The notes: generated by a model from the letters alone, not told the origin. A stretch of 64,000 nucleotides of DNA from Tamilnaduibacter salinus (GCF_003096655.1 NZ_QEKQ01000005.1:124001-188000), one strand, 5' to 3'. Counted from the first letter of the stretch, positions 1 through 11,215 are shown. Numbers and translations are program-made.

Positions 1-983
1 GAACTGCCGATCATGCAGTCGAACCGGGTCATGGACACCATTTCGATGATGGTCGGCACGCCCCGGCCTTCCTCGCCAATCATCCAGCCCAGGGCTCCGC
101 GCAGTTCGGCTTCACTGGAGGCGTTGGCAACGTTGCCCATCTTGTTCTTCAGGCGCTGGATCTGCCAGGGATTCTTGGTGCCGTCCGGGCGCCAGCGCGG
201 CATCAGAAAGCACGACAGGCCGCCGGGCGCATGGGCCAGCACCAGGAACGCATCGCACATGGGTGCCGAGACGAACCATTTGTGACCGACCAGTTCATAG
301 GCCTCTCCCGGTCCGCCGGAACCGGTCGGGTAAGCGCGGGTGCTGTTGGCGCGCACGTCCGAGCCGCCCTGTTTCTCGGTCATGGCCATGCCGATGGTGA
401 CCGCCTGCTTCTGGCTGTCCGGTACGTTGCGCGAATCATAGGCCTCCGCGGTCACCTTCGGTCCCCATATCGCCTCCAGCTCCGGCTGCTTACGGATGGA
501 CGGCATGGCCGCGAAGGTCATTGTGACCGGGCAGCAATGGGCTGCTTCGACCTGAGAGTGCAGGTAGTACTTGGCGGCGCGGGCGACGTGGGCGCCCTCG
601 CCAGGCGTGGTCCACGGCCGGCTGTGCAGGCCGTTTTCGAGCGCCATGCCCATCAGCTGGTGATAGGCCGGGTGGAACCGCACTTCATCGATACGATGCC
701 CAAACCGGTCATGGGTATGGAATTCGGGTTTGCTCGCGTTGGCATCGAAGCCAAGAGCGATGATCTCGCGCTGGCCGGTCAGGGCGCCGTAACGGGTCAG
801 GTCATCGTGAGCCCAGGCGGCTCCCTCGCGGGCGACGCCCTCGCTGAGCGCGGGGTCCTGCTCGTAGGAGTTGTAGCCCTCCAGGGCCGGCGGCTGGTTG
901 AACACCGTGTGGGTGTCAGCCAGCCAGGGGTCCCGTTCCTGGTCGGTCATGCTGTTCCGGGCGTTCTGGTCAGGTGCGTTCAT
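1..983 (-). CDS. aidB: AidB-like acyl-CoA dehydrogenase, 3' end cut by window edge
   Basis: The translated minus strand gives about 327 residues of an FAD-dependent acyl-CoA dehydrogenase of the AidB branch. Signatures that match E. coli AidB as I remember it are THTVFNQPPAL near the N-terminus, VRFHPAYHQLM, HSQVEAAHCCPVTMTFAAMPS, MAMTEKQGGSDVRAN and LVGHKWFVSAP. AidB belongs to the adaptive response to alkylation damage, where it binds DNA and flavin; its true substrate is unclear. The start is the ATG at 983, with GGAGGAG just upstream. The frame opens 14 bp before the stop of the TetR gene, so the two are probably translated together. The C-terminal part lies outside the window. An ordinary isovaleryl-CoA dehydrogenase is less likely given the AidB motifs. 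Confidence 0.88.
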   Translation of the reverse strand, partial: MNAPDQNARNSMTDQERDPWLADTHTVFNQPPALEGYNSYEQDPALSEGVAREGAAWAHDDLTRYGALTGQREIIALGFDANASKPEFHTHDRFGHRIDEVRFHPAYHQLMGMALENGLHSRPWTTPGEGAHVARAAKYYLHSQVEAAHCCPVTMTFAAMPSIRKQPELEAIWGPKVTAEAYDSRNVPDSQKQAVTIGMAMTEKQGGSDVRANSTRAYPTGSGGPGEAYELVGHKWFVSAPMCDAFLVLAHAPGGLSCFLMPRWRPDGTKNPWQIQRLKNKMGNVANASSEAELRGALGWMIGEEGRGVPTIIEMVSMTRFDCMIGS

Positions 984-1617
984 TGTCTCCTCCCCGGCCG
1001 GTCAGCGCCTGCATGCAGAAGCGAATGATCGGCTCGATCAGTGTCTCTTGTTGTGCGTTTTCCAGACCGGTATACCGGTCGCGATGTGCTGGCGCCAGCG
1101 GGCCAACCAGGCTCTCTGCAATGGCGCCAACCAGGCAGGTGGCGGTGATGTCCGCGTTCTGCGGCGGAAGCGATGTTTCCCGGATGCCATCGTCGATGGC
1201 CTGCCGGAACTGGAACGCATACGCCTCGCGGTACTGCAATCGCTCCCGTTCCACCTTGGGGTCCACCGGTTCGGCAATCAGCGACCAGGCGATGGTGGGC
1301 CCGCGTAACGCCCGGTGAGCGAACCGGCGCAGTGCCCGCTCCAGACGGGCCGGCGCGGGTTCGTCACCGGCCAGTGCCTCCGTCACCTTGTCCACTTCCC
1401 GTTGCGTGGCCTGGCGGAACACTTCCGCGAACAGTGCTTCCTTGGACTCGAAATGGCGGTAGACGGTTCCCGTTGCAACGTCGGCCTCTCGGGCAACCCG
1501 GGATATCGTGGCCTGCCCGAAGCCTCCCTCCGCCACACAATGGCGGGTGGCTTCCAGAATCCGCTGCCGGGCCGCTGCCTTCCGGCGTCTCATTTTCTCG
1601 GTTTCACGGTAAGGCAT
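970..1617 (-). CDS. TetR/AcrR family regulator upstream of aidB
   Basis: A 215-residue TetR-type repressor. Residues about 10-58 hold the helix-turn-helix (RQRILEATRHCVAEGG, then TISRVAREADVATGTVYRHF and ESKEALFAEVF), followed by an all-helical ligand-binding region. I chose the ATG at 1617 (MPYRETEKMRRRK). A GTG at 1656 would add 13 residues but lies inside the operator candidate. An AGGAG stretch sits about 13 bases upstream of 1617, which is rather far. It overlaps the aidB-like gene by 14 bp and is likely the first gene of an autoregulated two-gene operon. The ligand is unknown; acyl-CoAs would fit the neighbour, but that is inference. Confidence 0.85.
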   Translation of the reverse strand: MPYRETEKMRRRKAAARQRILEATRHCVAEGGFGQATISRVAREADVATGTVYRHFESKEALFAEVFRQATQREVDKVTEALAGDEPAPARLERALRRFAHRALRGPTIAWSLIAEPVDPKVERERLQYREAYAFQFRQAIDDGIRETSLPPQNADITATCLVGAIAESLVGPLAPAHRDRYTGLENAQQETLIEPIIRFCMQALTGRGGDNERT

Positions 1618-1647
1618 GACGGAATGCGATCTCCTGCCTGTAAAGAA

Positions 1648-1663
1648 GTGAATCACTATTCAT
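1648..1663. promoter_or_regulatory. Putative TetR operator upstream of tetR-aidB
   Basis: GTGAATCACTATTCAT is an inverted repeat (GTGAAT, 4-bp spacer, ATTCAT; five of six positions pair) about 30 bp upstream of the chosen tetR start. Size and spacing suit a TetR dimer. No binding data; inference from position and symmetry. Confidence 0.4.
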
Positions 1664-2995
<1,332 letters not shown>

Positions 2996-3019
2996 CCCCA
3001 GACACGGAACGGACCCTAT

Positions 3020-5140
3020 ATGACAGAGCAGAGCCAGCAGACCGCCGAGGCGGTCACACCGATCAGCGACGCGTCGGCGCCGGCCGTGCCCGATCTCCGG
3101 GCCAGCGAGAACTATTTCAACCGGGAACTGAGCCACCTGGATTTCAACTATCGGGTGCTCCAGCAGGCAATGGACGACACCCACCCGCTGATCAACCGGT
3201 TGATCTTCTGTTGCATTTTCAGCAGCAACATGGACGAGTTCTTCGAGATCCGCGTCGCCGGTCTTCGTCAGCAGATGAAGTATGGCCGCGAGATCGTCGG
3301 GCCCGATGGCATCCTGCCCGAGCAGTTGCTGAATGACATCAGCCGGGTGGCCCACGAGTACATTCAGGAACAGTACGAGATCCTGAATGACACACTGATT
3401 CCCGCCATGGAAGAGGAGGGCATCCACTTCGTCCGTCGGCGGGACTGGACTCAGGCCCAGGCCGACTGGGTCCGTCGGTATTTTGAGGATGAAATCCTGC
3501 CGGTCGTCAGCCCGATCGGGCTGGACCCGTCGCACCCGTTTCCCCGGCTGGTCAACAAAAGTCTGAACTTCATCGTTGAGCTGGACGGCAAAGACGCGTT
3601 CGGGCGTGAGACGGGCATGGCGATTGTCCCCGCCCCGCGTTCGCTGCCGCGTCTGGTGCGCCTGCCGGACGACATCTGTAACGGCGGTGACAACCTGGTA
3701 TTTCTCTCGTCAATGATCCACGCCCATGCCGATGAGCTGTTCCCGGGCATGGAGGTCAAAGGCTGCTATCAGTTCCGCCTGACGCGCAATGCGGACCTGG
3801 AGCTGGAAGACGATCTGGAGGATCTGGCCTCGGCGCTACGTGGTGAGCTGCTGAGCCGGCGTTTCGGCGATGGCGTGCGACTGGAGGTGGCGGACAACTG
3901 CCCGCAACCGCTGATCGATCTGCTGCTGGCCGAGTTCAAACTGACCGAGCGTGAGCTTTATCGCGTGCATGGGCCAGTGAACCTGACCCGGCTGATGGCG
4001 GTCAGCAGCCTCGTGGATCGGCCGGATCTGGTTTACCCGGGCTTTTCGCCGACGGTGCCGAAGACGCTGCGCAATCATGAGGTGATCTTCGACGCCATCC
4101 GTCAGAAGCCGATCCTGATGCTCCACCCCTACCAGAGCTTCACGCCGGTGGTGGATTTTCTCAGGCAGGCCGCGCGGGACCCGCAGGTGCTGGCCATCCG
4201 ACAGACGCTGTACCGGACCGGTGCCGATTCAGAGATTGTCGACGCCCTGATGGACGCGGCCCGCCGGGGCAAGGAAGTGACGGCGGTGATCGAGCTGCGT
4301 GCCCGGTTCGATGAGGCGGAAAACCTGGAACTGGCCAGCCGCCTGCAGGAGGCTGGCGTGATCGTGGTCTACGGCGTGGTGGGGTACAAGACCCACTCCA
4401 AAATGATCCTGATCGTGCGCCGCGAGGAAGGCCGTCTGAAGCGTTACGTGCATCTCGGCACCGGCAACTACCACGCCGGCAATGCCAGGCTCTACACCGA
4501 CTACAGCTACCTCTCGTGTGATGAGGCGCTGGGGGATGACGTCAACAAGCTGTTCCAGCAGCTCACCGGCATGGGCAAGGCGCTCAAGGTCAAGAAACTG
4601 TTCCATGCGCCCTTCACCCTGCACGACCGCCTGATCGACCTGATTGATCGGGAAGCCGAGCATGGTGAGGCAGGGCACGTCATCATCAAGGTCAACGCCC
4701 TCACCGAACCCCGTTTGATGGAGGCGCTCTACCGGGCCTCCCAGGCAGGCACGCGCGTTGACATGATCATTCGGGGCATCTGTTGCCTGCGACCCGGGGT
4801 GCCGGGCCTGTCCGATAACATCCACGTCCGCTCCATCGTGGGGCGCTTTCTGGAGCACACCCGGGTCTATTACTTCGCCAACGGCGGGCGGTCAGAGGTC
4901 TACTGTTCCAGTGCCGATGGCATGACGCGCAACCTGGTCAACCGGGTGGAAGTGGCCTTCCCTGTGGAGGACCCCGAACTGGTGAAACGATTGCGCGATG
5001 ATCTGGAGACCTACCTGGCCGACAACTGCCAGAGCTGGGAACTGCAACCGGACGGACGCTACATCCAGAATCAGCCGGGGCCGGAGGAAGAGCGTTTCGC
5101 TTCTCAACTGGTGCTGCTGGATCGACTCTCCGCTCAATGA
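3020..5140 (+). CDS. ppk1: Polyphosphate kinase 1
   Basis: Reversibly polymerises the ATP gamma-phosphate into inorganic polyphosphate. It is 706 residues, the usual PPK1 size. The N-terminal domain shows the typical FNRELSHLDFNYRVLQQA and SSNMDEFFEIRVAG. The two phospholipase-D-like domains carry H459 in YKTHSKMIL, expected to be the phosphorylated histidine, and H613 in LEHTRVYYFANG. HLGTGNYH and SADGMTRNLVNRVE are also conserved. It follows hemB closely, and its TGA overlaps the ATG of the next gene (ATGA at 5137-5140). Confidence 0.97.
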   Translation: MTEQSQQTAEAVTPISDASAPAVPDLRASENYFNRELSHLDFNYRVLQQAMDDTHPLINRLIFCCIFSSNMDEFFEIRVAGLRQQMKYGREIVGPDGILPEQLLNDISRVAHEYIQEQYEILNDTLIPAMEEEGIHFVRRRDWTQAQADWVRRYFEDEILPVVSPIGLDPSHPFPRLVNKSLNFIVELDGKDAFGRETGMAIVPAPRSLPRLVRLPDDICNGGDNLVFLSSMIHAHADELFPGMEVKGCYQFRLTRNADLELEDDLEDLASALRGELLSRRFGDGVRLEVADNCPQPLIDLLLAEFKLTERELYRVHGPVNLTRLMAVSSLVDRPDLVYPGFSPTVPKTLRNHEVIFDAIRQKPILMLHPYQSFTPVVDFLRQAARDPQVLAIRQTLYRTGADSEIVDALMDAARRGKEVTAVIELRARFDEAENLELASRLQEAGVIVVYGVVGYKTHSKMILIVRREEGRLKRYVHLGTGNYHAGNARLYTDYSYLSCDEALGDDVNKLFQQLTGMGKALKVKKLFHAPFTLHDRLIDLIDREAEHGEAGHVIIKVNALTEPRLMEALYRASQAGTRVDMIIRGICCLRPGVPGLSDNIHVRSIVGRFLEHTRVYYFANGGRSEVYCSSADGMTRNLVNRVEVAFPVEDPELVKRLRDDLETYLADNCQSWELQPDGRYIQNQPGPEEERFASQLVLLDRLSAQ

Positions 5141-6027
5141 CGCGTGGTCTCCAGGGGGCAGTGCTGCTGCTCGTGCTGATTCCGCTGGCCGTTGCGGCCG
5201 GGCTGCGAGTCACCGACGACAGCGGGCGCGAGGTGGCGCTGTCGGACCCGCCGGAGCGGCTGATCAGCCTGGCGCCGCACCTGACTGAGCTGCTCTATTC
5301 CCTGGGGCTGGGTGACCGGCTGGTGGGCGTCAGTGCCTACAGTGACTACCCGTCCGACGCCCGATCGCTACCTCGGGTTGGGGGGCACGACCGCTTTGAT
5401 CAGGAGCGCATTCTCGCGCTTGATCCGGATCTGGTGGTCGCCTGGAAAAGCGGAACCGACCGGGCTCTGGTTGACCGTCTGGAGGCTTTGGGCATTCCCG
5501 TTCTCGTCCTGTCTTTTTCCGATCTGCAGAGTATCCCGGATGCATTGGAAACGCTGGGGCGGATGACCGGCACCAGTGGTGTGGCGGGGCGTCAGGCCCG
5601 GGCGTTCCGGGAACGTCTGACCGCCCTGACGAACCGCTATCAGACGCCTCCCAGGATCCGGGTGTTCTATCAGGTCTGGTCCTCCCCACTGATCACCGTC
5701 GCCGGTGACCAGTACATTCAGGATGTCATTCGACGGTGTGGGGGGCGGAATCTGTTCTCGGAGCTGGATGGGGCGACCGCCACCGTCACGCGCGAAGCGG
5801 TTCTGGACCGCCAGCCTCAGTTGATCGTGACCGCCGCGAAAGAGGGCGGGGAACCGCTGGCGGAATGGCGGACGCTTGGCGGCACTCCGGCGGTCCAGTA
5901 CGATCAGCTGGCGGTGTTGCCACCGGACACACTGGCCCGGCCGAGCCTGCGGGTGCTGGAAGGCATGGAACGGGTGTGCCGGCGAATCGAGGCAGCGCGT
6001 CAAGCGATGACAACAACGGGAGAGTAG
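5137..6027 (+). CDS. BtuF-like periplasmic cobalamin/metal-chelate binding protein
   Basis: A 296-residue ABC-type substrate-binding protein of the BtuF/FecB family. An N-terminal hydrophobic segment (residues about 7-21, LQGAVLLLVLIPLAVAAG) looks like a signal peptide. Then come RVTDDSGREVALSDPPERLISLAPHLTELLYSLG and SDYPSDARSLPRVGG, typical of BtuF, and further on YIQDVIRRCGGRNLF. It probably captures cobalamin in the periplasm, but no permease or ATPase gene lies nearby, so the partner BtuCD must be elsewhere. The start overlaps the ppk1 stop (ATGA), implying translational coupling. The ligand is inferred from family only. Confidence 0.82.
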   Translation: MTRGLQGAVLLLVLIPLAVAAGLRVTDDSGREVALSDPPERLISLAPHLTELLYSLGLGDRLVGVSAYSDYPSDARSLPRVGGHDRFDQERILALDPDLVVAWKSGTDRALVDRLEALGIPVLVLSFSDLQSIPDALETLGRMTGTSGVAGRQARAFRERLTALTNRYQTPPRIRVFYQVWSSPLITVAGDQYIQDVIRRCGGRNLFSELDGATATVTREAVLDRQPQLIVTAAKEGGEPLAEWRTLGGTPAVQYDQLAVLPPDTLARPSLRVLEGMERVCRRIEAARQAMTTTGE

Positions 6028-6032
6028 TGCGC

Positions 6033-7331
6033 ATGAAGAAATGGATTCTGGTGGCCGTCGTGGTTCTGGTGGTCGGTGTGGCCGCCCCCTGGGCGACCGG
6101 CAAGCTGACCGAGCAGCAATGGCACGCCGCGGCGAACCAGCTGGACACGGAGGCGTCCCCGGTGACGCTGGACAGCACGCAGTATGAGCGTGACTGGTTT
6201 GGCAGCGACCTTTCGGGCCGGGTGACTCTCAGAAACCCGCAGACTGGCGAGGTGGTTCCGGTCCCCTACACGGGCTCTGTGTCCCACGGCTGGCTCGGCA
6301 GCGAGATCACCCTGACGCCCGAGGTCAACGATCAGGAGCTGGCACAACGCCTGTTTCCGGACGAGCAACCGACAGTCGTCATCAGTACCTCGGTGTGGGG
6401 CACGGGCCGGGTGGATGTGACGGTGCCGTCAATCCACGTTGAGGATAAGGAGACGGGCGAGAGCCTGAATATGTCCGAGGCTTATGGCTGGGCCGAGTTC
6501 TCGGACGGGGGTCGTGATGTGAAGGCCCATCTGAGCTGGCCCGGACTGGTGGTCCGCGCGCCCGGACTGCGTGCCCGGCTTGGCAACCTTCAGTTTGACC
6601 AGGATGCCCGGCGTGTGGCCGAGTCCCTCTGGGCGGGCGAGATGGATATGACGCTCGATTCGCTGGCCCTGGAGAGCGAAACGCAGCCCGACGTTGTGCT
6701 GAGCAACCTGTCGCTGACCGGTGACACGGAGGCATCGGAAGGGAACGAAACCGTGCGCTCGGATTCCACGATGACCGTGGAGTCACTCAAGGTGGCCGAT
6801 CAGGCGACTGGACCGCATCGGATGACCCTGACCCTGGACAATCTGGACGTCGAGTCCTGGACGCGTCTGATGGCCGTCTCAAGGGACGTCCAGCAGTTTC
6901 AGGTGCGGGTGGCCAACAATCCGAACCCGGACGTCAATCAACTGCGCCAGCAGCAGATGCAGCTCATGCAGCGATTCAGCCACGCGGCCAAGGGGCTGGC
7001 CGGCGCCGGTATCGCGTTGCAGCTCAAGGAACTGTCGCTGGAAACCCCTCAGGGCACCGTGTCCGGGCATCTGTCCCTGAGTCACCCCGAGGTGGCGCCG
7101 AACAAGCGGGACAGCATGCCGCTGATCATGCAGCAGCTGACCGGCAAGCTGGACCTGAGCCTGCCGGTGGCGCTGGTGAAACAGGTGCCGCGCCTGGAGC
7201 GTGACGCCGAATCCCTGATCCGCCAGGGCTTCCTCAAACGCGACGGTGAGACCTATTCCGTTGACGTCTCCCTGAAAGACATGCAGGTGAACCTCAACGG
7301 CGAAACCATTCCGGTGCCGCCCCTGATCTGA
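6033..7331 (+). CDS. DUF945 (YdgA-like) family protein
   Basis: A 432-residue protein with one N-terminal membrane segment (MKKWILVAVVVLVVGVAAPW) and a long exported part rich in beta-strand patterns. The composition and phrases such as TEQQWHAAANQL, YERDWFGSDLSGRVTL and the C-terminal YSVDVSLKDMQVNLNG suit the DUF945/YdgA family. Its function is not established; family members are envelope proteins. I chose ATG 6033; the open frame extends further upstream but overlaps btuF. A GGGAGA lies about 9 bases upstream. It is the last gene of the hemB-ppk1-btuF run, and its stop abuts the stop of ggt on the other strand. Confidence 0.75.
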   Translation: MKKWILVAVVVLVVGVAAPWATGKLTEQQWHAAANQLDTEASPVTLDSTQYERDWFGSDLSGRVTLRNPQTGEVVPVPYTGSVSHGWLGSEITLTPEVNDQELAQRLFPDEQPTVVISTSVWGTGRVDVTVPSIHVEDKETGESLNMSEAYGWAEFSDGGRDVKAHLSWPGLVVRAPGLRARLGNLQFDQDARRVAESLWAGEMDMTLDSLALESETQPDVVLSNLSLTGDTEASEGNETVRSDSTMTVESLKVADQATGPHRMTLTLDNLDVESWTRLMAVSRDVQQFQVRVANNPNPDVNQLRQQQMQLMQRFSHAAKGLAGAGIALQLKELSLETPQGTVSGHLSLSHPEVAPNKRDSMPLIMQQLTGKLDLSLPVALVKQVPRLERDAESLIRQGFLKRDGETYSVDVSLKDMQVNLNGETIPVPPLI

Positions 7332-9020
7332 TCAGTCCACGGGTTGGGCAATGGCCTGGCCGATTCCCCGTGGATCGGCCACAGCCTGTGTCTGCCCGCT
7401 TGTGTGATCGGTCAGAATCAGCTGCATATTGCCGTATTTCCGCCCGACGTTCTCCAGGCGATGCCCCAGCGCCTGTAACCGGAAACGCTGATCCGGCGTG
7501 AACGCCTCCGGCTCATGCTGGATCTGATCCGGCCGATACTGGTGGTGGTAACGGGGACGGCTGACGATGGCTCCGGCCGGGTGACCGTCCATGACATCCA
7601 GCAGGCCCAGAAACACCATCGAGATGATGCGGCTGCCGCCGGGGGTGCCAATGATGGCACTGCGCTGCGGCGTGTCGATCAGGGTCGGGCTCATGCTGCT
7701 GAGAGGGCGCTTGCCGGCTTCCACCTGATTGGCTTTGCCGCCCACCAGTCCATAGGCATTCGGTACCCCGGGTTTGATGGCGAAGTCGTTCATCTCGTTG
7801 TTCAGCAGAATGCCCGTCTGGCCGGAAAGGAAGCCTGATCCGAATGGCCAGTTGATGCTCAGCGTTGCGCTCACGCGTCGGCCATCGCTGTCCAGCACCG
7901 AGAGGTGAGTCGTATGTCGCCCGCCGGTTCCGGCGTCGAACAGGGTGCGGCTGTCAGAGGCCGTCAACGGCTCGATGGAGCCGGCCTGGCGAGCGAGGTA
8001 GTCACTTGAGCGCAGCCGCTCGCGGGGGACATCGGTGTACGCCGGATCGCCCATATGGCGGGCCCGGTCCCGATAGGCGCGACGCATGAGTTCTGTGCGG
8101 TAGTGGATACGATCCACCGCGTCAGGTTCCGGATACAGCTCAGTGATGGGCCGCTCCGCCATCATCCCGAACATCTGGGCCAGCGCCATGCCGCCGGACG
8201 AAGGCAGTGACGCTGTCTGGATGACGGCGTCCCGGTAGCGGATGGTCACCGGATCGCGTTCGATGATCTGATACGCCGCAAGATCCGCCTTCGTCCAGAT
8301 GCCGCCTGCTGCCTGAACGTCCTCGACCAACTGACGGGCGACCGGCCCGGAGTAGAACCCCTCGGCGCCGTCCTCGGCCAGTTGCTCCAACGTGTCGGCG
8401 AGGGCGGGTTGACGCAGGAGGGTGCCCGTTTCGGGCACCTTGCCTTTATGCAGGAATACCCGGGCAGTGTCCGGGTGCTGTCGCAGAACCTTCCGTCGCC
8501 AGGACGCCAGCTTCTGGTAACGCTCATCAATCCGGAAGCCCTGGCGGGCCAGTCGAATGGCAGCGGCCAGATTCGCCCGCAGTGGGCGCTCAGCATAGAG
8601 GCGGTTGATGTGTGCAAACGCCGCCGGCTGACCGGGAATGCCCGCGGCGAGCGGGCCGTTGAGGGACGGTTGATCGGAGCGCACCTCGCCGGCCTCGTTC
8701 AGGTACATATCCGGGTGGCTCTGGCCGGGTGCGGTCTCCCGCGCATCAATCATCACCGTCTCGCGGTTGCGCTTCTGGAGCAGCCAGAATCCGCCGCCTC
8801 CCATGCCTGCGCTGTAGGGCTCGACGACCGCCAGCACAGCTGCTGTGGCGATCGCGGCATCGAAGGCATTGCCGCCGGCCTGGAGGGCCTGAAGGCCCGC
8901 CTGTGTGGCGAGTGGGTGGGCGCTGGCGACGGCGTTGGTGCCTGTCGAAAGCGGTGTAGTGGCGCAACCGGCGAGCGCCAGCAGCGTGGCGACGATCAGG
9001 GTACGGGACAGCAGCATCAT
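7332..9020 (-). CDS. ggt: Gamma-glutamyltransferase (lipoprotein form)
   Basis: Cleaves gamma-glutamyl bonds of glutathione and related compounds in the periplasm, as a proenzyme that cuts itself into two subunits. It is 562 residues. The signal peptide ends in LALAGC, a lipobox, so it is probably membrane-anchored by lipid. The conserved AGGNAFDAAIATAAVL and YSAGMGGGGFWLL are present. The autocleavage threonine is T370 in HTTHLSV, followed by the small-subunit motifs LLNNEMNDF and KRPLSSMSPT. It lies 54 bp downstream of coaD on the same strand and ends tail-to-tail with the DUF945 gene. Confidence 0.95.
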   Translation of the reverse strand: MMLLSRTLIVATLLALAGCATTPLSTGTNAVASAHPLATQAGLQALQAGGNAFDAAIATAAVLAVVEPYSAGMGGGGFWLLQKRNRETVMIDARETAPGQSHPDMYLNEAGEVRSDQPSLNGPLAAGIPGQPAAFAHINRLYAERPLRANLAAAIRLARQGFRIDERYQKLASWRRKVLRQHPDTARVFLHKGKVPETGTLLRQPALADTLEQLAEDGAEGFYSGPVARQLVEDVQAAGGIWTKADLAAYQIIERDPVTIRYRDAVIQTASLPSSGGMALAQMFGMMAERPITELYPEPDAVDRIHYRTELMRRAYRDRARHMGDPAYTDVPRERLRSSDYLARQAGSIEPLTASDSRTLFDAGTGGRHTTHLSVLDSDGRRVSATLSINWPFGSGFLSGQTGILLNNEMNDFAIKPGVPNAYGLVGGKANQVEAGKRPLSSMSPTLIDTPQRSAIIGTPGGSRIISMVFLGLLDVMDGHPAGAIVSRPRYHHQYRPDQIQHEPEAFTPDQRFRLQALGHRLENVGRKYGNMQLILTDHTSGQTQAVADPRGIGQAIAQPVD

Positions 9021-9074
9021 GATCGGGCTCCTTGATCGGGACTGGTCTGTCCGCGGCCAGCGTGTGGAGCGACG

Positions 9075-9617
<543 letters not shown>

Positions 9618-9626
9618 TCAAGGAAA

Positions 9627-9659
9627 GGCGGGGCGGTCGCGCCGCCCCGCCGGATTGCT
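9627..9659 (-). terminator. Rho-independent terminator after the aldehyde dehydrogenase gene
   Basis: GGCGGGGCGG and CCGCCCCGCC form a perfect 10-bp stem around a 5-base loop (9627-9651). Read on the minus strand it is followed by TTTCCTT. It lies just past the aldehyde dehydrogenase stop and upstream of coaD. Confidence 0.65.
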
Positions 9660-9660
9660 C

Positions 9661-11106
9661 TTACCGGATAAACAGGCGATAGACCATCCTCTGGAATGCG
9701 GAGCCGTAGGGCGGATAGATCAGTTTGCCGCTGTTGAGCTTCTGGCGGCTGAACACCCCCCGGGCATGGGAGAACGTTTCGAAACCCTCCCGGCCATGGT
9801 AAGCCCCCATGCCGGACTGGCCGACGCCGCCGAACGGCAGGTCGTCCTGAGTGACCTGCATCAGGGTATCGTTCACCGCCATTCCCCCCGATATGGTGTG
9901 CTTGGCCACGTGATCCTGTGCTTCCCGGTCGTAGCCAAAGTAATACAGCGCCAGTGGCCGGGGCCGGTCGTTGATGTAGTCAATGGCCTCGTCGATGCTG
10001 CCATAGGTCACCACCGGCAGGATCGGGCCGAACAGCTCGTCCTGCATCACTAGCATGTCATCGGTGCCACCCAGGACCAGATGTGGAGACATCTTACGGG
10101 TCCCGTCCGTCAGGTTTTCCGAACCTGGGTTCACCTCGATGACCTCTGCGCCTTTCTCGCGGGCATCCTCGAGAACGGACTGTAGCCGCTGATATTGACG
10201 CTCGTTGATGATCGACGTGTAGTCAGTGTTGTCCCGCAGGGTTGGGAACATCGTGGCGATGCGGTCACGGAAGGTGTCGATGAAGCTTTGCCGGCGATCG
10301 GCAGGGACCAGGACGTAGTCTGGCGCCACACAGGTCTGGCCGGCATTGAAGACTTTGCCAAAGGCAATGCGCTCAGCGGCGTCGTCCATCGGTACATCGC
10401 TGGAGATGATGGCCGGCGACTTCCCGCCCAATTCCAGTGTGACCGGTGTGAGATTCTCGGCGGCGGCCCGCATGACATGATGGCCGACGGCCGTGGACCC
10501 TGTGAATAGAATGTGATCGAACGGCCGGCTGGAGAAATCCGCGGCCACATCCGCCTCGCCGTTGATAACGGCGACCAGATCCTGCGGAAACGCCGATTCG
10601 ATCAGCTCGCTGAACAGGGCTGAGGTGTGGGGCGTGAACTCCGACATCTTGATCATCACCCGGTTGCCGGCTGCCAGAGCGGCAGTCAGCGGGCCGATGG
10701 CCAGAAACAGTGGGTAGTTCCAGGGCACGATAATGCCTGCCACACCCTTGGGCTGGTACTGTACCTGATTGCTGGCGGGCTGGAAGAGAGACGTCACGTG
10801 GCGCCGTGACGGCTTCATCCACCCCCGCAGATGTTTCAGCGCGTAGTTGATGCCCTGAACACTGGGCATCAGCTCGGCAATGCGGGTCTCATCGGCTGAC
10901 CGGCAGCTGAAATCCTGGTCGATGGCCTCGATCAGCCGATCCTGATGCGTCAGCAGAAGCCGTTTGAGCCGCCGCAGGTTTTCCCGGCGCTCGACTTCCG
11001 TCGGGTAGGGGTTGCGCCGGAACGCCTGGCGCTGATCCTCGAAGATCCGGGCGGTCTGCTGGATCTGCTTTTTGCTCTCGGTCAGGTGAACGACGCTGGC
11101 AACCAT
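9661..11106 (-). CDS. Coniferyl-type aldehyde dehydrogenase
   Basis: A 481-residue NAD(P)-dependent aldehyde dehydrogenase. The catalytic cysteine is C259 in FNAGQTCVAPDYVLVP and the general base is E225 in TLELGGKSPAII. IIVPWNYPLFLAIGPL and ILFTGSTAVG are the cofactor-site motifs. The C-terminal YPPYG is typical of the membrane-associated fatty/coniferyl aldehyde dehydrogenase subgroup. It probably oxidises long-chain or aromatic aldehydes; the substrate cannot be fixed from sequence. It is divergent from a TetR gene with palindromes between them, as around PA0366/PA0367 of Pseudomonas from memory, so it is probably repressed by that regulator. Confidence 0.88.
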   Translation of the reverse strand: MVASVVHLTESKKQIQQTARIFEDQRQAFRRNPYPTEVERRENLRRLKRLLLTHQDRLIEAIDQDFSCRSADETRIAELMPSVQGINYALKHLRGWMKPSRRHVTSLFQPASNQVQYQPKGVAGIIVPWNYPLFLAIGPLTAALAAGNRVMIKMSEFTPHTSALFSELIESAFPQDLVAVINGEADVAADFSSRPFDHILFTGSTAVGHHVMRAAAENLTPVTLELGGKSPAIISSDVPMDDAAERIAFGKVFNAGQTCVAPDYVLVPADRRQSFIDTFRDRIATMFPTLRDNTDYTSIINERQYQRLQSVLEDAREKGAEVIEVNPGSENLTDGTRKMSPHLVLGGTDDMLVMQDELFGPILPVVTYGSIDEAIDYINDRPRPLALYYFGYDREAQDHVAKHTISGGMAVNDTLMQVTQDDLPFGGVGQSGMGAYHGREGFETFSHARGVFSRQKLNSGKLIYPPYGSAFQRMVYRLFIR

Positions 11107-11183
11107 GTTGGTCCACTCTCCTTGACCCCCGTGTCGAACGACGCGGCCGGGCCTGATTGTCCGGATGACTCACAAAGAAACGT

Positions 11184-11208
11184 CAAACAGGGTATCGTTA
11201 CCCGTTTG
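11184..11208. promoter_or_regulatory. Putative TetR operator, 25-bp imperfect palindrome
   Basis: CAAACAGGGTA at 11184-11194 and TACCCGTTTG at 11199-11208 are reverse complements apart from one extra base. It lies between the divergent aldehyde dehydrogenase and tetR genes, about 80 bp from the former's start. Position and symmetry suit control of both genes; not proven. Confidence 0.5.
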
Positions 11209-11215
11209 CTATTAT

